Origin: UBA5868 sp964482025
GTDB lineage: Bacteria > Pseudomonadota > Gammaproteobacteria > Pseudomonadales > Cellvibrionaceae
NCBI GenBank assembly: GCA_964482025.1
Contig: CAYZVN010000008.1
Location: 1 to 64,000 of the forward strand
Direction of reading: 5' to 3'
DNA length: 64,000 bases
Every line of letters starts with the position of its first letter. The stretch's first letter is position 1. Under the pieces are notes generated by a model. It did no database searches. It had not been told where the DNA came from and saw only the letters and a list, made by a program, of their open reading frames with translations. A program made the position numbers and the translations under genes. Shown piece by piece: positions 60,924 to 64,000 of the stretch.

Positions 60924-61349
60924 ATGGCTGTTGAAAGAACCTTGTCCATCATCAAACCCGATGCTGTTGCCAAGAATGTGATCGGCAAAATCGTTAGCCG
61001 CTTTGAAGATGCCGGCCTGCAAGTGGTTGCGGCCAAAATGATTCAGCTGTCGCGCAGCCAGGCCGAGGGCTTTTATGCCGAGCACAAAGAGCGTCCGTTC
61101 TTTGGCCCGCTGGTGGATTTTATGACCTCTGGTCCGGTCATAGTGCAGGTTCTGGAAGGGGAAAATGCCATCAAGCTGAACCGTGAGTTGATGGGGGCCA
61201 CCAATCCGGCGGAAGCTGCGCCCGGCACAATCCGAGCCGATTTTGCCAAGAGCATTGACGCCAACGCTGTTCACGGCTCTGACTCCGCGGTATCGGCGGC
61301 GCGGGAAGTGGCCTACTTTTTTGCAGCCAGTGAGCTTTGTCCGCGCTAA
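60924..61349 (+). CDS. ndk: Nucleoside diphosphate kinase
   Basis: Transfers gamma-phosphate between nucleoside triphosphates and diphosphates through a phosphohistidine. The 141-aa protein has ERTLSIIKPDAVAKN, HKERPFFGPLVDFMTSGP, and the active His in NAVHGSDS (about residue 117). GAGGAG lies before ATG 60924. It begins the conserved ndk-rlmN-pilW-rodZ block. Confidence 0.97.
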   Translation: MAVERTLSIIKPDAVAKNVIGKIVSRFEDAGLQVVAAKMIQLSRSQAEGFYAEHKERPFFGPLVDFMTSGPVIVQVLEGENAIKLNRELMGATNPAEAAPGTIRADFAKSIDANAVHGSDSAVSAAREVAYFFAASELCPR

Positions 61350-61396
61350 AGCAGGCGTTGCTGCAGTGCAAACTTTATTTTTGTGGTAACCGTTTT

Positions 61397-62569
61397 ATGT
61401 TCGATCAACAGCCCCCGCTTGCGGAGTCCGCACCTGCCAAGATCAACCTGCTTGGCCTGACTCAGGAAAAGCTCGAAGCGTTTTTTCTCGATTTGGGAGA
61501 AAAGCGCTTCCGTGCGACGCAGTTACTGAAATGGGTTCATCAGCTTGGCGAAACGGACTTCATGGCAATGACCAATATGAGCAAAGCGCTGCGCGCCCGA
61601 CTTGAGGAAGTGGCAGAGATCCGCTTGCCAGAGGTGCTACAGCAATTGGACTCGGCGGACGGTACGCGGAAATTTCTGATCCGCATGAGTGGAAACAACG
61701 CGATCGAAACGGTGTTTATTCCCGATGGTGAGCGCGGCACCCTGTGTGTCTCCTCCCAAGTGGGTTGCTCGCTCGATTGCAGCTTCTGCGCCACTGGCAA
61801 GCAGGGTTTTAATCGCGATCTGTCCGCTCATGAAATCATTGCGCAAATCTGGATTGCGGCGAAATCCTTCGGCCAACTGCGTGAAAATGGCCCGCGCAAG
61901 ATCACCAATGTGGTTTTTATGGGGATGGGCGAGCCGCTGTTGAACTTCGACAATGTCGTGGATGCGGTCAATATTATGATGCACGACAACTGTTACGGCA
62001 TTTCCAAGCGCCGCGTCACCATTAGTACGTCCGGCGTGGTACCGGCATTGGACCGGCTGGGGCACTACACGGATGCCTGCCTGGCAATTTCCCTACACGC
62101 TCCCAACGACGAGCTGCGCAACGAGCTGGTGCCAATCAACAAGAAATACCCCATTGCCATGCTGCTGGACTCCGCCACGCGCTATATTGAGGGACTGCCC
62201 GATACCCATCGCAAGATGACCATCGAGTACACCCTGATCGACCAAGTCAATGACCGTCCCGAGCACGCTCAGCAACTGGCCGAGCTGCTGCGCGATGTGC
62301 CGGTCAAAATTAATCTCATACCTTTCAACCCCTTTTCGCTGTCCAACTATCGGCGAGTCAGTAACAATGCGCTGCGCCGCTTTCAGCAGATTCTAATGGA
62401 TGAGGGTTACACCACCACCGTGCGCACTACGCGTGGCGACGATATCGAAGCGGCCTGTGGCCAGCTTGCCGGGCAGGTTAACGATCGGACCCGCCGCAGC
62501 GCCCGTTATGTGAACTCGGCGATGGCGGTGACGGATGAGCCTGTGAGGATTGTTCCTCACAGGTCGTAA
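61397..62569 (+). CDS. rlmN: Dual-specificity 23S rRNA/tRNA methyltransferase RlmN
   Basis: Radical-SAM enzyme that methylates C2 of A2503 in 23S rRNA and of A37 in some tRNAs. The 390-aa protein has the CxxxCxxC cluster motif CSLDCSFC (Cys124, 128, 131) and the C-terminal catalytic Cys in EAACGQL. ATG 61397 is chosen (MFDQQPPLAESAP); the longer frame to 61337 overlaps ndk. It lies 47 bp after ndk. Confidence 0.96.
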   Translation: MFDQQPPLAESAPAKINLLGLTQEKLEAFFLDLGEKRFRATQLLKWVHQLGETDFMAMTNMSKALRARLEEVAEIRLPEVLQQLDSADGTRKFLIRMSGNNAIETVFIPDGERGTLCVSSQVGCSLDCSFCATGKQGFNRDLSAHEIIAQIWIAAKSFGQLRENGPRKITNVVFMGMGEPLLNFDNVVDAVNIMMHDNCYGISKRRVTISTSGVVPALDRLGHYTDACLAISLHAPNDELRNELVPINKKYPIAMLLDSATRYIEGLPDTHRKMTIEYTLIDQVNDRPEHAQQLAELLRDVPVKINLIPFNPFSLSNYRRVSNNALRRFQQILMDEGYTTTVRTTRGDDIEAACGQLAGQVNDRTRRSARYVNSAMAVTDEPVRIVPHRS

Positions 62570-62646
62570 ACCGGCCTCGCCCTGATCGATGGCATCTGCC
62601 ATGGTGTGCACAAATTGAATAACGAGAAGCCTTGGAGAGAAGCTTG

Positions 62647-63417
62647 ATGAACAATTGGTATCACCGCGTTTTCTTATCCGCTGTTTTGGTTGGCTCTTTG
62701 TCCGCCTGTGTCACCACCACCAACCGCACGCCGGTCGATAGCGATGCGGCGCACGATAAGCGTATTGAGCTGGGGATGAAATATCTGGAGGTGGGCAAGC
62801 GCGATAATGCCCGCTGGCAGTTCAGCAAAGCGATGGAGATGAAAAAGAACTCCGCGCCCGGTTACCACGGAATCGCCTTAGTACACCAAGCCAACGGCGA
62901 GATGGGCCACGCCGAAAATGCGTTTAAAAAGGCGTTGCGTTACGCCAGTCCCAAGCAGCTGTCGCCAATTCGCATGTCCTACGGCCGCTTTCTGATGGAT
63001 CGCGGCGAGGCCAAGAGCGCGTGTGAGCTGTTTGAAAGCGCCGCCGGCGACTTCGATTATCAAGGTCGTGCAGAGGCTTTGTATTTTGCCGGCCAATGCG
63101 CGCAAAAAACGGGTAATACGGCGCGCGTAAAGCCGGCCTATGAGCATGCGCTGACGCTCAACCCCACTCTTGTGCCGCCGATGATCGAACTTGCAGAAAT
63201 CTACTTTCGCGAAGGGGAGTATGCTAAGAGTAAGCGCATACTGACTCGCTTCGAGACGGTGGCAAAACCAACCGCAGCGAGCCTTTGGCTCGGCATTCGG
63301 ATCGAGCGAATTTTTGGCAATAAGGACAAAGAGGCGAGTTACGCTCTAGCGCTGAGGAACTTGCATCCCTATTCCAAAGAGTATTTGGAATACCGACAAT
63401 CCCTCGAGCAGAAGTAA
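62647..63417 (+). CDS. pilW: Type IV pilus biogenesis lipoprotein PilW/PilF
   Basis: Outer-membrane pilotin for the PilQ secretin. The 256-aa protein has a signal peptide with lipobox LSAC (Cys about residue 21), then about six TPR units (KYLEVGKRDNARWQFSKAME, GYHGIALVHQANGEMGHAEN, YGRFLMDRGEAKSACELFE, and others). GGAGAG lies about 8 nt before ATG 62647. With fimV in the same window this supports type IV pili in the organism. Confidence 0.93.
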   Translation: MNNWYHRVFLSAVLVGSLSACVTTTNRTPVDSDAAHDKRIELGMKYLEVGKRDNARWQFSKAMEMKKNSAPGYHGIALVHQANGEMGHAENAFKKALRYASPKQLSPIRMSYGRFLMDRGEAKSACELFESAAGDFDYQGRAEALYFAGQCAQKTGNTARVKPAYEHALTLNPTLVPPMIELAEIYFREGEYAKSKRILTRFETVAKPTAASLWLGIRIERIFGNKDKEASYALALRNLHPYSKEYLEYRQSLEQK

Positions 63418-63425
63418 GGCCATAC

Positions 63426-64000
63426 ATGTCCGTCATCGAGCCGTCTTCGACCGGCGAGGCTGTAATCCCTGGCGCTACTTTACGCAATCAGCGGGAGCAG
63501 GCAGGGATCGCACTGGAGCTGGTGTCACAACGCACTCTGATTCCCTTGTCGCGCTTGCAGGCACTGGAGAATGACGACTACGAGAGGGTGGGCGCCGCTA
63601 CCTTCGTGCGCGGCTATGTACGCGCTTACGCCAAGTTTCTCGGGGTTGACCCAATACCTTTATTACGCGCATTGGACGCCGTACTGCCAAATCCCGAATC
63701 GGTGCCAATGCAGGTGGCACCTTCGGTAGCGTTGGCGCTGCAAGTGCAAAAAAGACCGAGGTCTTTTTTTTGGCCGGTCGTTGTTGTGATGGTGCTGATT
63801 CTCGTTGCGGTGGCGATTATCGGCCTTAATACAGTGCTGGTTTCTGAGGATAAACCGGCACCTGCGGCGCCTGTCGGCACCGAGCGCTCTACCATAGCAC
63901 CGCAGGGAAATGTAGGTTCATTGGCTGCGGGAGTGCCGGCTCTTTTGGCACCAACTCACGGGTCGACAGAGGATGTGCAGCCAGTGGGGACCGGCGGCGC
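63426..64000 (+). CDS. rodZ: RodZ-like cytoskeletal protein (3' end outside window)
   Basis: Bitopic partner of MreB in rod-shape control. About 191 residues are visible. A cytoplasmic helix-turn-helix domain comes first (LRNQREQAGIALELVSQRTLIP, about residues 19-85, with FVRGYVRAYAKFLG). A transmembrane helix (about 113-138, FFWPVVVVMVLILVAVAIIG) follows, then the start of a Pro/Ala-rich periplasmic part. It follows pilW by 8 bp, as in relatives, where ispG comes next. Confidence 0.92.
   Translation, partial: MSVIEPSSTGEAVIPGATLRNQREQAGIALELVSQRTLIPLSRLQALENDDYERVGAATFVRGYVRAYAKFLGVDPIPLLRALDAVLPNPESVPMQVAPSVALALQVQKRPRSFFWPVVVVMVLILVAVAIIGLNTVLVSEDKPAPAAPVGTERSTIAPQGNVGSLAAGVPALLAPTHGSTEDVQPVGTGG

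Overview
The window is a chromosome segment of a gammaproteobacterium. The best fit is a marine or polysaccharide-degrading lineage near Cellvibrionales or the Pseudomonas side of the class. Supporting evidence is the gene order (tilS-pyrG-kdsA-eno-ftsB-ispD-ispF-truD-pcm-nlpD-rpoS, fdxA/mutS/pncC/recA/recX, uvrA/MFS/ssb, queA-tgt-secD-secF, suhB/trmJ-iscR, ndk-rlmN-pilW-rodZ), a FimV/HubP-type polar protein, fabA-fabB, and SOS boxes of the CTGT-N8-ACAG type. The species cannot be named from sequence alone. Nearly all of the window is conserved housekeeping DNA. I see no transposase, integrase, phage gene, rRNA or CRISPR array.

Layout. 1-1595: 3'-truncated S9 peptidase, minus strand. 1621-10548: tilS, pyrG, kdsA, eno, ftsB, ispD, ispF, truD and pcm; surE is absent between truD and pcm. 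10788-12853: nlpD and rpoS, with a structured 270-nt leader before rpoS. 12971-13070: a 100-N assembly gap flanked by an identical 19-mer, so probably two contigs that really overlap. 13080-18418: fdxA and mutS (minus), then pncC, recA and recX with LexA control of recA. 18455-27050 is the accessory part: an SDR, an unknown protein, a TonB-C protein with an N-terminal chalcone-isomerase-like domain, a cyclic-nucleotide-binding protein, a periplasmic protein, an orphan exbD, a large lipoprotein paired with a TraF-type outer-membrane protein, and a SUKH protein. 27641-36826: fimV, uvrA (LexA box), a CsgD-like regulator, a YajR-type MFS pump, ssb and a degenerate RmlD-like protein. 36963-41316: fabB, fabA, galU, manB. 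41588-41664: initiator tRNA-Met. 41929-47146: queA, tgt, secD, secF, with yajC absent. 47584-49629: hybrid PAS histidine kinase. 49639-51384: suhB and trmJ, divergent. 51448-59343: iscR-iscS-sufBCD-sufS-sufA-sufT-sufE, one SUF iron-sulfur operon led by an IscR repressor and an IscS lacking the usual C-terminal tail. 59393-64000: outer-membrane protein, flavodoxin-like reductase, ndk, rlmN, pilW and the start of rodZ.

How the parts work together. The Fe-S operon should be autoregulated: a near-consensus IscR type-1 site covers the -35 of its promoter. LexA boxes sit before recA and uvrA. The tRNA-fMet gene has a near-perfect sigma-70 promoter with a GC-rich discriminator. The strongest candidates for something not well described are the chalcone-isomerase-like/TonB fusion with its nearby orphan exbD and cyclic-nucleotide sensor, the TraF-like/lipoprotein pair, the hybrid ISC/SUF operon with a tail-less IscS, the rpoS leader with competing stems, and the clean absence of surE and yajC from normally conserved clusters.
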